DNA of 41,034 nucleotides from Dysgonamonadaceae bacterium (GCA_031270075.1 JAISYG010000112.1:1-41034); one strand, 5' to 3'. Shown: positions 27,058 to 36,461, counted from the stretch's first letter. A program made the numbers and translations. Notes: generated by a model not told the origin, from the sequence alone.

Positions 27058-28947
27058 ATGAAAACAATTTTATCAGGTATATTGGCTATTTGGGGAACAC
27101 TATCTCTCTTCGCCCAAAACGAAGAATGGCTTTTTTCGCCGAAAGGAATTGCGGAAGTACGCATCACTTTGTCGGATGGTAAGAAAACAGAGGATATAAA
27201 AAATGAAAAGCACGATCCGGATTACGCCGGAAAATTGGAAGCGACTATGCGTATTTCCAATTCAACGATGTCCGGATATTTGGAGGAAGATTTTTATAAC
27301 GGGAAAATTCTGATTGAAGGCAGGGGAAATACCACGTGGGGTGTTCCCAAAAAACCCTATAATATCGATTTGATACAAGAAGACGGAAACGAAAATCCGG
27401 TGGCGCTATTGGATATGCCGGAATCCGAAGAGTGGTGTTTGCTGGCATTCTGGCACGATCGGAGCTTAATGCGTATTCCGTTGGCAATGTATTTGGGACA
27501 ACATCTGGATCATATTCAGTGGACTCCCCGCATGCGTTATGTGGAACTTTGGGTAAATAACGATTACAGAGGATTGTATTGTTTATCGGAAAAAGTTCAG
27601 AGAGGCGATAATAGAATAAAAATCAAGAAATTAACAGATGCAGAGGAAGATCAGGTAACGCCTCGTATTTCCGGAGGTTATATCCTGGAGGCTTCCTCTC
27701 CGGATAAGCTCGACGAGAAAGAAAAAGCTGTACAGTTTCAGACATCCACAGATATTAATTTTTCTTTTAAATATCCGAAAGCCAAGAACGTAACGCCGGC
27801 GCAAAGGGAATGGATCAGGGATTATATCAATGAATTTGAATCCGTTTTGTGGGATGATAACAAGTTCAAAGATTTGGTCAATGGTTTTCGGAAATACATT
27901 GATATTCCCAGCTTTATAGATTGGACTATTTTACACGAGCTTTCAAAAGGTTGCGACAATTTGTTTCATGCCAGCATTTTTGTTCATAAAGAAAGGAATG
28001 AAAAACTGAATATGAGCGCTCCTTGGGATTTTGATCTTTCATTCGGAAATTCCGGCATTTATACGGAAGATGGAAATTGGATAAGAGATCACCGGTGGTT
28101 TCACCGTTTGTACCGGGATGAAAATTATGCTGCCCAATACAACAGCCGCTACGAGGCATTGCAACCTCTTGTTGAAAAAATACCGGGTATTTTGCAGGCC
28201 AACTACCACGCATTGGAAGAATCGGGCGCTATTGAACGGGAAAAGAATAAATGGCCGCAAATATTGTCGGAATACCGTAGTCAGGACGGCTTTGTAACTC
28301 CTAAAAGCCACCAAGCCCATGTGCAATATTTGAGCGAATGGATTCTGTCACGAAATACATGGAGTTATATTTCTTTGGGATTGAATAATCAGGAAAAAGG
28401 GAATCGCATGAAAACCATTCGGCCGATTATTCGGCTAATGGATCCCGAAAGTATGCAAGCCGGGTCAGGGTTCGATGTGAAAGTAATGAAAAGCGATGAA
28501 AATAACAATAAATATACCTATAGCTGGAATGATGGAACGTTTAATAACACCTCATCCCGCCGGATTTCACAAAAAGGAAAATATTGGGTGAAAATAAAAG
28601 ACGAATGGGGAAATAGCAGTTTGGCCTCCGACACGCTCTATTTTGGCGTTGAACCCCCGACCGGAATAGCCGCTATGGTACCGATAATTCCTTCTATCAC
28701 ACACAACAATCCTGTAAAAGATTTTTTGCATATCTATTATTTTTCCACCAAAGCATGCAATAGCCCTTTTCAATTGTTTGATATAAGAGGAAAAATAGTT
28801 CTAAGCGGCTCATTTCAAATACATTCCGGAAACAACGATATAATCATCCCCGTTTCCGGTTTAGAAAATGGAACGTACATTCTGCACTTATATACAGAAG
28901 AAAGACTGATTGCACGAAAAATTATTATAAACAACCCATTTGAATAA
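27058..28947 (+). CDS. CotH kinase-like family protein with T9SS sorting domain
   Basis: 'ILIEGRGNTTWGVPKKPYNIDL', 'WCLLAFWHDRSLMRIPLAMYLGQ', 'YVELWVNNDYRGLYCLSEKVQRGDNRIKI', 'MSAPWDFDLSFGN' are CotH signatures; C-terminal T9SS-like domain 'FDIRGKIVLSG...LENGTYILHLYTEERLIARKIII'. Confidence 0.85.
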   Translation: MKTILSGILAIWGTLSLFAQNEEWLFSPKGIAEVRITLSDGKKTEDIKNEKHDPDYAGKLEATMRISNSTMSGYLEEDFYNGKILIEGRGNTTWGVPKKPYNIDLIQEDGNENPVALLDMPESEEWCLLAFWHDRSLMRIPLAMYLGQHLDHIQWTPRMRYVELWVNNDYRGLYCLSEKVQRGDNRIKIKKLTDAEEDQVTPRISGGYILEASSPDKLDEKEKAVQFQTSTDINFSFKYPKAKNVTPAQREWIRDYINEFESVLWDDNKFKDLVNGFRKYIDIPSFIDWTILHELSKGCDNLFHASIFVHKERNEKLNMSAPWDFDLSFGNSGIYTEDGNWIRDHRWFHRLYRDENYAAQYNSRYEALQPLVEKIPGILQANYHALEESGAIEREKNKWPQILSEYRSQDGFVTPKSHQAHVQYLSEWILSRNTWSYISLGLNNQEKGNRMKTIRPIIRLMDPESMQAGSGFDVKVMKSDENNNKYTYSWNDGTFNNTSSRRISQKGKYWVKIKDEWGNSSLASDTLYFGVEPPTGIAAMVPIIPSITHNNPVKDFLHIYYFSTKACNSPFQLFDIRGKIVLSGSFQIHSGNNDIIIPVSGLENGTYILHLYTEERLIARKIIINNPFE

Positions 28948-28958
28948 ACCAATAAATA

Positions 28959-28990
28959 TTTGTGAAAGTGAAAAATTCCGGCTAAATTTG
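28959..28990 (+). promoter_or_regulatory. Bacteroidetes-type promoter TTTG-N20-TAAATTTG for the regulator gene
   Basis: TTTG 28959-28962 and TAAATTTG 28983-28990, about 48 nt upstream of the GTG start. Confidence 0.65.
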
Positions 28991-29037
28991 CAGAGATAAT
29001 AATTTATATAGTAAAAAGTTAATTAAGAGGTAAACTC

Positions 29038-31593
29038 GTGAGGAACTGCGATCGAAACATCTTTTATTTTAGTCTGTTGACGTTTTTCTTCATGGCAGGT
29101 TCTGCTTACGGGCAATTTCTTGAAGGGGGTTTATACTTTCATTCGCATCATCAAAATATAGATGGGAGAACTTCATTGATTTTGAATAATAACAAGCCTT
29201 ATGTATTGGATAATCAAGATGAATTTACAATGGAATTGGACGTTTTTCTGAGGAATGAAGATATTAAATTCGGCTATGTTTTTAGAGTAATATCAAACAC
29301 CGGCGAAAATTTCGACTTCATTGTGAATAATGAATTAAAGGCTTTTTTTGTAGTCAATAATCATGACTTTCAATTAAAAACAATATTGAATCCCGAACAG
29401 TGGATTCATATGGCTTTTACCGTCAATAAAAAGCAGAATTGTATTTCTTTCCGGTTCAACGATGAAATCATTCATTGTCATCCCCATGAATTGAAGAACA
29501 TTAAGAACCTGAATATCTGCTTTGGGAAATGTGATTTCAAAAATTTCCTGACAAACGATGTGGCTCCCGTTATCATGAGAAATATTCGCATTTATTACAA
29601 CAACAAGGAATTACATCATTGGATATTGAACAAGCACGGAACAAATATTGTTTTTGATGAACTGAGAAATATGCCTGCCATTGCTTCCAATCCTTTCTGG
29701 ACAATGGATAATCGGGCGTATTGGAAAAAAATAGCTGAATTTCAATCTACATTATTTCCCCAAATTACTTTCGATTCGATTCATAATCTTATTTATATTT
29801 TGAATAGTAATGAATTGATTTCTTATTCTTTATCAACCTTTTCCACAAAAAGGATCAAATGTAATTCCGAAATACGGGGGAAATTTTATAATCATTTGTT
29901 ATTTGATCCGGTTTCTTCCCGGCTGTTTTTTTACAGTATTGAAAAAGAACAAAATTACTATTATGATTTTGCCGGCAATTCTTGGACAGGATACCAACCG
30001 GATGAAGATGAACCTACTCACGCTCACCAGAATCGTTATATTTCCAACTGCGATTCATCGCTGTATCTATTCGGCGGATATGGTTTTTATAAATATAAAA
30101 GTGATTTTTTTAAAATTAATTTGAAAACCGGCGAAAGGAACTGTTACGATTTTTCCCATACCATAACGCCTCGCTATTTAGCGGCTATGGGAGGAAATAA
30201 TGGCGGAGATAAAGTTTATATTTTAGGAGGTCGCGGATCGGAAATGGGAAGACAGGAACTGTCGCCGAAAAATTTTTCGGATTTGTATGAAGTAGATTTG
30301 AAAACATTGAAAGTTAATTATTTATTCGACATAGACAAAGATGGCGATAAAGGTAATGTTTATTCCAACAGTTTAATTGTGGATGAGAACGATAAAAATA
30401 TTTATGTCTTGGTTTATCCTAATAAAACATATGCTTCCTCCATAAGTCTGATAAAAATCAATCTTGAAACACAGAAAGAGGAAGTATTAGCCGATTCCAT
30501 CGAGTTTTATTTTCAGGATATTACATCGTTTTGTGATTTGTATTATTCTGAACAATTATCCCAATTAGTAGCAGTTGCCTCTTACTCCAAAGATCAGCAA
30601 ACATCGTGTATTCAAGTGTACACGTTAGATTATCCGCCATTAAATCAACAAGATGCAATACAACATATATCCGTAAACCGGATAAATAAATTGTGGTTTT
30701 TTGTAGCGGGCGCTTTGTTTCTTATGATTATTTTCCGAATCATAAAGAAAAATGTAAGAAAGCAATCGAAAAAGAAAAACGAAACGAACCAAGAGAAACC
30801 GGAAATGGACAGTAATCCAGAAGATATACTGAAAGAAAAAGCCTATTACGATTTTAAAAAGAAATCCATTTTATTCCTTGGCGGTTTTCAAGTGTTTAAT
30901 AAAAACGGTGAAAATATAACCGGCGAATTTGCACCTACATTAAAGTATATTTTGGTGTTGATGATTCTCTACTCCAATCAAAAAGGAATATCCTCGTCGA
31001 AATTGCAGGAATTATTATGGTTCGATAAAACGGAAGAAGCCGCCCGGAATAATCGGAATGTAAACATCAGTAAATTGAGAGTTATCCTTCAAGAATTGGG
31101 CAATATCGACATAACCAATCAAAACGGTTACTGGACAATTGTTTTTCCGGACGATATATTTTCCGATTATAAAGAAACGCTGAGGCTGATAAACAAAATC
31201 CAAAATGAAACAATAACCTCCAAAGAGGATTTATTACGGCTTTTATCTCTTCTTGATTACGGGCCAATGCTCCCGAATATACAATTGGAATGGATAGATA
31301 ATTTTAAGACGGGTTTTACAAATTCCGTCATTGATACGTTGATGTATATTGTCGACAATAAAAACAATTCATTTTACAACAATCAGGACATTCGTTTAAA
31401 AATTGCCGATTCGCTCTTAAAATTGGATTCCATTTGTGAAGAAGCGATAAGTATCAAATGCAAAGCCTTTATCCAAATGGGTAAAAAAAGTTTGGCTAAG
31501 GTTACTTTCGATAATTTTACTAAGGAGTATAAAGCTTTATTGGGTGAGCCTTATCCGGGGTCAGATAAAAATTTTTGTAATTATTCGGTCTGA
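29038..31593 (+). CDS. transmembrane one-component regulator: signal peptide, LamG-like and kelch-like ectodomain, TM helix, SARP-like winged helix plus BTAD
   Basis: LamG-like 'FTMELDVFLRN...WIHMAFTVNKKQNCISFRFND'; kelch-like 'YLFGGYGFYKYKSDFFKINLKTGERN', 'KVYILGGRGSEMGRQ...SDLYEVDLKTLKV'; TM 'LWFFVAGALFLMIIFRII' (30691-30744); wHTH 'LQELLWFDKTEEAARNNRNVNISKLRVIL'; BTAD-like 'LDSICEEAISIKCKAFIQMGKKSLAKVTFDNFTKEYKALLGEPY'. GTG start. Confidence 0.75.
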   Translation: MRNCDRNIFYFSLLTFFFMAGSAYGQFLEGGLYFHSHHQNIDGRTSLILNNNKPYVLDNQDEFTMELDVFLRNEDIKFGYVFRVISNTGENFDFIVNNELKAFFVVNNHDFQLKTILNPEQWIHMAFTVNKKQNCISFRFNDEIIHCHPHELKNIKNLNICFGKCDFKNFLTNDVAPVIMRNIRIYYNNKELHHWILNKHGTNIVFDELRNMPAIASNPFWTMDNRAYWKKIAEFQSTLFPQITFDSIHNLIYILNSNELISYSLSTFSTKRIKCNSEIRGKFYNHLLFDPVSSRLFFYSIEKEQNYYYDFAGNSWTGYQPDEDEPTHAHQNRYISNCDSSLYLFGGYGFYKYKSDFFKINLKTGERNCYDFSHTITPRYLAAMGGNNGGDKVYILGGRGSEMGRQELSPKNFSDLYEVDLKTLKVNYLFDIDKDGDKGNVYSNSLIVDENDKNIYVLVYPNKTYASSISLIKINLETQKEEVLADSIEFYFQDITSFCDLYYSEQLSQLVAVASYSKDQQTSCIQVYTLDYPPLNQQDAIQHISVNRINKLWFFVAGALFLMIIFRIIKKNVRKQSKKKNETNQEKPEMDSNPEDILKEKAYYDFKKKSILFLGGFQVFNKNGENITGEFAPTLKYILVLMILYSNQKGISSSKLQELLWFDKTEEAARNNRNVNISKLRVILQELGNIDITNQNGYWTIVFPDDIFSDYKETLRLINKIQNETITSKEDLLRLLSLLDYGPMLPNIQLEWIDNFKTGFTNSVIDTLMYIVDNKNNSFYNNQDIRLKIADSLLKLDSICEEAISIKCKAFIQMGKKSLAKVTFDNFTKEYKALLGEPYPGSDKNFCNYSV

Positions 31594-31703
31594 GGAATGA
31601 ACTCACAACCATATCCGATAGCAGGGAATTCAATTAGAAAGATTTTCTCATCAAATATATTAAATTTTCCGGTTGGGAGTTATGCCGTTTCCAAAAAATA
31701 TAT

Positions 31704-31711
31704 TATCTTTG
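31704..31711 (+). promoter_or_regulatory. putative -7 element (TATCTTTG) driving the rpsH-rplQ transcription unit
   Basis: TAnnTTTG about 145 nt upstream of rpsH; no clear TTTG -33 box. Confidence 0.5.
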
Positions 31712-31855
31712 CAACCCCTTTTGTACGCATTATTACAAAAAATGCATATAAAACGGGTTGGTTTTCAGGGAATAAAACAATATTCCATTGTAGAAATCAA
31801 GTGAGAGTGTTAAATATTGTCCGGACAGACCGGATCAATTTAATTAATTAATAAT

Positions 31856-32251
31856 ATGACAGATCCTATTGCAGATTATCTGACACGATTACGGAATGCC
31901 ATCAAAGCGAAACATCGCGTGGTGGATATTCCTGCGTCGAATTTGAAGAAGGAAATCACAAAAATCCTCTTCGACAAAGGCTACATCTTGAATTACAAGT
32001 TTGTAGAGGAAGGTCCTCAAGGCTCGATTAAAATTGCCTTGAAATACGACCCCGTGAATAAAGTGAACGCCATTAAAGCCCTGAAACGTATTTCTACGCC
32101 GGGGTTGCGTCGGTACACCGGTTACAAAGACATGCCTCGCGTATTGAACGGTTTGGGTATTGCCGTACTGAGTACTTCTAAAGGAGTGATGACAGACAAG
32201 GAAGCCCGCGACCTGAAAATCGGCGGCGAAGTTTTATGTTATGTTTACTAA
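31856..32251 (+). CDS. rpsH: 30S ribosomal protein S8
   Basis: MTDPIADYLTRLRNA...GLGIAVLSTSKGVMTDKEA. Confidence 0.98.
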   Translation: MTDPIADYLTRLRNAIKAKHRVVDIPASNLKKEITKILFDKGYILNYKFVEEGPQGSIKIALKYDPVNKVNAIKALKRISTPGLRRYTGYKDMPRVLNGLGIAVLSTSKGVMTDKEARDLKIGGEVLCYVY

Positions 32252-32267
32252 ATAAGGAGGAAAACGT

Positions 32268-32819
32268 ATGTCAAGAATAGGAAAATTACCCATCACGTTG
32301 CCCGCTAAAGTAAGCGTGTCGCAAAAAGACAATATAATTACGGTGAAAGGCCCCAAAGGCGAGTTGTCGCAATACATCAATCCGGCTATCAAAGTAGAGA
32401 TAACCGATGGCGTATTGACCGTATCGCGTCCCGATGACGAACGTCAAAATCGCGCCATGCACGGTTTATACCGCGCATTAATTAATAATATGGTGGTCGG
32501 CGTATCGGAAGGATATAAGAAAGAATTGGAATTGGTCGGTGTCGGTTACCGCGTGTCGAGTACCGGCAATGTACTGGATTTTTCGCTGGGTTATACGCAC
32601 AATATCTATTTGCAGTTACCTCCGGAAATCAAAGTAGAAACTAAGATGGAACGGAATAAGAATCCCATGGTAATTTTAGAATCGGCCGATAAACAACTCA
32701 TCGGACAAGCTTGTGCGAAAATCCGTTCGTTCCGGAAAGTAGAACCTTATAAAGGTAAAGGTATCCGCTTCGTGGGTGAGGTGGTTCGTAGAAAATCTGG
32801 AAAATCGGCAGGTAAATAA
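32268..32819 (+). CDS. rplF: 50S ribosomal protein L6
   Basis: MSRIGKLPITLP...VTVKGPKGEL; preceded by AAGGAGG. Confidence 0.98.
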   Translation: MSRIGKLPITLPAKVSVSQKDNIITVKGPKGELSQYINPAIKVEITDGVLTVSRPDDERQNRAMHGLYRALINNMVVGVSEGYKKELELVGVGYRVSSTGNVLDFSLGYTHNIYLQLPPEIKVETKMERNKNPMVILESADKQLIGQACAKIRSFRKVEPYKGKGIRFVGEVVRRKSGKSAGK

Positions 32820-32837
32820 TCGAAAACTGGAATTATT

Positions 32838-33182
32838 ATGACAACAAAGGAATTAAGAAGAATTAAAATAAAACAGCGGGTGCGCAAGCACGTTTCAGGC
32901 ACAACCGAACGTCCTCGCTTGAGTGTGTTCAGAAGCAACAAACAAATCTATGCCCAAGTGATCGACGATCTAACTGGCCGGACGCTGGCTGCTGCTTCTT
33001 CGCTTGGAATAACGGAAAAAGCGCCGAAAAAGGAAATCGCAACCAAAGTAGGCGAACTGATTGCCCAGAAATCAAAAGAAGCAGGTATCGAAACCGTCGT
33101 CTTCGACCGGAACGGGTATTTATACCATGGCAGAGTAAAAGAATTGGCAGAAGCAGCCCGTAAAGGCGGACTTAAATTTTAA
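32838..33182 (+). CDS. rplR: 50S ribosomal protein L18
   Basis: [20 protein letters not shown]...[28 protein letters not shown]. Confidence 0.98.
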   Translation: MTTKELRRIKIKQRVRKHVSGTTERPRLSVFRSNKQIYAQVIDDLTGRTLAAASSLGITEKAPKKEIATKVGELIAQKSKEAGIETVVFDRNGYLYHGRVKELAEAARKGGLKF

Positions 33183-33188
33183 TAAGAA

Positions 33189-33704
33189 ATGGCAATAAAC
33201 AATAAAGTAAAGTCAACGAACGACTTGGATTTGAAAGACCGCTTGGTAGCCATCAACCGCGTAACGAAAGTTACCAAAGGGGGGCGAACCTTCAGCTTTG
33301 CAGCTATTGTAGTAGTTGGAAACGAAGACGGGATTGTCGGCTGGGGTTTAGGTAAAGCCGGTGAAGTAACGGCCGCTATCGCCAAAGGCATAGAAGCGGC
33401 TAAAAAGAACTTAATTAAAGTTCCAATCTATAAAGGAACCATTCCTCACGAACAAGTCGCCAAATTCGGCGGAGCGCAAGTGTTTATCAAACCGGCTACC
33501 CATGGTACCGGGGTGAAAGCAGGGGGCGCCATGCGTGCGGTATTGGAAAGTGTCGGAGTAACCGACGTTTTGGCTAAATCGAAAGGCTCGTCCAATCCTC
33601 ATAACCTGGTGAAAGCAACCCTCGCCGCTTTGAGTGAATTGCGCGACCCGGCTATGGTGGCTCAAAACAGAGGAATATCGGTAGAAAAAGTATTTAAAGG
33701 TTAA
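33189..33704 (+). CDS. rpsE: 30S ribosomal protein S5
   Basis: [44 protein letters not shown]. Confidence 0.98.
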   Translation: MAINNKVKSTNDLDLKDRLVAINRVTKVTKGGRTFSFAAIVVVGNEDGIVGWGLGKAGEVTAAIAKGIEAAKKNLIKVPIYKGTIPHEQVAKFGGAQVFIKPATHGTGVKAGGAMRAVLESVGVTDVLAKSKGSSNPHNLVKATLAALSELRDPAMVAQNRGISVEKVFKG

Positions 33705-33720
33705 TGAGGAGGATACAGAT

Positions 33721-33897
33721 ATGGCAACAATAAAAGTCAAACAGGTAAGAAGTCGCATCGGATGTCCGAAAAAGCAAAAGCTCACTTTGGATGCTTTGGG
33801 ACTGAGAAAAACAGGCCGCGTGGTAGAACACAACGATAATCCGGCCATCCGGGGTATGATTGAAAAAGTTAAACATTTAGTTGAAGTAGAATTATGA
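33721..33897 (+). CDS. rpmD: 50S ribosomal protein L30
   Basis: 58-aa ORF below the track cutoff: [58 protein letters not shown]. Confidence 0.96.
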   Translation: MATIKVKQVRSRIGCPKKQKLTLDALGLRKTGRVVEHNDNPAIRGMIEKVKHLVEVEL

Positions 33898-34340
33898 ATT
33901 TATCCAATTTAAAACCGGCCAAAGGTTCCATAAAAACCCGCAAACGCATCGGTCGTGGACCGGGTTCGGGCTTGGGAGGCACTTCCACCAGAGGGCATAA
34001 AGGTCAGAAATCCCGTTCGGGTTATTCCCGGAAAATCGGGTTTGAAGGCGGCCAGATGCCTATTCAACGGCGTTTGCCGAAATTTGGTTTCAAAAACATC
34101 AACCATATTGAATACAAAGCAATCAATTTGAATACTTTGCAAGAATTGGCAGATGCACAACAGTTGACGAAAATCGGCATCGAAGAATTGAAGAAGGCCG
34201 GATTTGTTTCGTCTAAACATTTGGTGAAAATCCTTGCTAAAGGAACCCTTACTTCCGCTTTGGAAATTACCGCCCATGCGTTTTCCAAAACAGCCGAAGA
34301 AGCGATTACGAAAGCAGGAGGAAAAGCCGTAAAACTCTAA
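33894..34340 (+). CDS. rplO: 50S ribosomal protein L15
   Basis: [43 protein letters not shown]. Confidence 0.98.
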   Translation: MNLSNLKPAKGSIKTRKRIGRGPGSGLGGTSTRGHKGQKSRSGYSRKIGFEGGQMPIQRRLPKFGFKNINHIEYKAINLNTLQELADAQQLTKIGIEELKKAGFVSSKHLVKILAKGTLTSALEITAHAFSKTAEEAITKAGGKAVKL

Positions 34341-34344
34341 TCCG

Positions 34345-35685
34345 ATGAGAGCAATTGATACTGTAAAAAACATTTGGAAGATAGAAGATCTGAAAAACCG
34401 GATCATTCTCACTTTCCTATTGATTATTGTTTACCGCTTTTTGTCCGTCATCACGCTTCCGGGAATTAACCCGGCCGATTTGAGCGCGTTACAGGCCCAA
34501 ACCCAAGGCGGATTGATGAGTTTGTTGGACATGTTTTCCGGAGGAGCTTTTTCAAATGCATCGATTGTAGCTCTGGGAATTATGCCGTACATCTCGGCGT
34601 CTATCATGATACAGCTGTTGGCGATTGCAGTGCCCTATTTCCAGAAACTGCAACGCGAAGGCGAAAGCGGCAGGCGGAAAATCAACCAATATACCCGTTA
34701 TTTAACGATAGCTATCCTGATACTTCAGGCTCCGACTTATTTGGTGAACCTCAGCGTGCAAATGCGACAGGCGGGAGCGATGCTTCCCAGTGGTATATGG
34801 TTTACGATGTCTTCGACCATTATTCTCGCAGCCGGTTCGATGTTTGTGCTTTGGTTGGGAGAAAGAATCACCGATAAAGGTATCGGCAACGGCGTTTCCT
34901 TCATCATCATGGTGGGGATTATCGCGCGTTTGCCGGAAGCGTTGACCCAGGAATTTATCTCGCGTATGAGCGAAACGGCGGGCGGTCTGATTATGATGCT
35001 GGTAGAAATTATTATCTTGTTGGCCGTGATTGCTGGTGCTATCCTGCTGGTGCAGGGAACGCGGCGAATACCGGTTCAATACGCCAAGCAAATGATGGGC
35101 AACCGGCAATACGGCGGCGCACGACAATACATTCCCTTGAAAGTGAATGCTGCTAATGTGATGCCGATCATCTTTGCGCAGGCCATTATGTTTATTCCCG
35201 TGTCGGTGATGGGCTTCGGCTCCAATGCGGACAGTTGGGCTTTCAAAGTATTCGGACCGCTGACTGATATGTATGGTTTCTGGTATAATTTTATAGATGT
35301 AGTACTGATTATCATGTTTACCTATTTTTATACGGCGATTACAATTAACCCGAAACAGATGGCGGAAGATTTGAAACGTAACAACGGGTTTATTCCGGGC
35401 ATCAAGCCGGGCAAGAAAACCGCTGAGTATATCGATGAAATCATGTCGCGGATCACACTTCCCGGATCGTTGTTTTTGGCGCTGGTAGCTATAATGCCTA
35501 CGTTCGCCAATCTGTTCGGAATCCAACAGGGCTTTGCTTCTTTCTTTGGAGGAACATCACTGTTGATTCTGGTCGGTGTGGTTCTGGATACTTTGCAACA
35601 AGTGGAGAGCCATTTGTTGATGCGTCATTACGACGGATTGTTGAAATCAGGAAGAATTAAAGGCCGTTCGGGTCAGATGTATTGA
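34345..35685 (+). CDS. secY: preprotein translocase subunit SecY
   Basis: Polytopic membrane protein with SecY signatures at the canonical operon position. Confidence 0.98.
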   Translation: MRAIDTVKNIWKIEDLKNRIILTFLLIIVYRFLSVITLPGINPADLSALQAQTQGGLMSLLDMFSGGAFSNASIVALGIMPYISASIMIQLLAIAVPYFQKLQREGESGRRKINQYTRYLTIAILILQAPTYLVNLSVQMRQAGAMLPSGIWFTMSSTIILAAGSMFVLWLGERITDKGIGNGVSFIIMVGIIARLPEALTQEFISRMSETAGGLIMMLVEIIILLAVIAGAILLVQGTRRIPVQYAKQMMGNRQYGGARQYIPLKVNAANVMPIIFAQAIMFIPVSVMGFGSNADSWAFKVFGPLTDMYGFWYNFIDVVLIIMFTYFYTAITINPKQMAEDLKRNNGFIPGIKPGKKTAEYIDEIMSRITLPGSLFLALVAIMPTFANLFGIQQGFASFFGGTSLLILVGVVLDTLQQVESHLLMRHYDGLLKSGRIKGRSGQMY

Positions 35686-36461
35686 TGATTTATCTAAAGA
35701 CTGACGAGGAAATAGAGTTGATGCGAGTAGCTAACCATTTGGTCGGAGCCGCTTTAGCAGAAGTGGCGAAACACATCAATCCGGGAGTTACCACGCTTCA
35801 ATTAGATAAAATAGGCGATGCATTTATCCGCGATCATGGAGGAATACCGTTGTTTAAAGGATACAGGGGCTTTCCCAATGCGCTCTGCATTTCGGTCAAT
35901 GAGAATGTCGTTCACGGCATTCCGGGCGACTACCGCCTGAAAGACGGCGATATTGTTTCGCTCGATTGCGGAGTAAAAATAAATGGCTATTGCGGCGATT
36001 CGGCCTATACATTTGAAGTAGGCGAAGTCAAATCCGAAGTAAAAAAGCTGCTGCAAACAACAAAAGAAGCTTTATACGTCGGAATCAATGCAGCCGTGGA
36101 AGGAAAACGGACAGGCGATATCGGGAATGCCATTCAGCATTATTGCGAAGACAGAGGTTACAGCGTAGTCCGCGATTTGGTAGGACACGGTATCGGCAAA
36201 GAGATGCACGAAGCGCCGGACGTTCCCAATTATGGAAAAAAAGGGTACGGAACACTGTTGAAAAGCGGAATGTGCCTCGCCATCGAGCCGATGATTAATA
36301 TGGGAAAGAAGCAAGTGAAGATAGAAAAGGACGGATGGACCATTCGTACCGCCGACCGCCGACCTTCCGCCCATTTTGAACATACGGTCGCAATCCGGCA
36401 AGGGAAAGCGGATATTTTATCCACTTTCGAGTTGATAGATCAGGTTTTACAAAAAAAATAA
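35685..36461 (+). CDS. map: type I methionine aminopeptidase
   Basis: MIYLKTDEEIELMRVANHLVG...NENVVHGIPGDYRLKDGDIVSLDCGVKINGYCGDSAYTF; ATG 35685 overlaps the secY stop. Confidence 0.97.
   Translation: MIYLKTDEEIELMRVANHLVGAALAEVAKHINPGVTTLQLDKIGDAFIRDHGGIPLFKGYRGFPNALCISVNENVVHGIPGDYRLKDGDIVSLDCGVKINGYCGDSAYTFEVGEVKSEVKKLLQTTKEALYVGINAAVEGKRTGDIGNAIQHYCEDRGYSVVRDLVGHGIGKEMHEAPDVPNYGKKGYGTLLKSGMCLAIEPMINMGKKQVKIEKDGWTIRTADRRPSAHFEHTVAIRQGKADILSTFELIDQVLQKK

Noticed and set aside
31597-31851. 84-aa ORF between the regulator and rpsH
   Set aside because: Covers the putative promoter and leader; no recognisable motif and no similarity to S14/L5 that would represent a lost rpsN or rplE.
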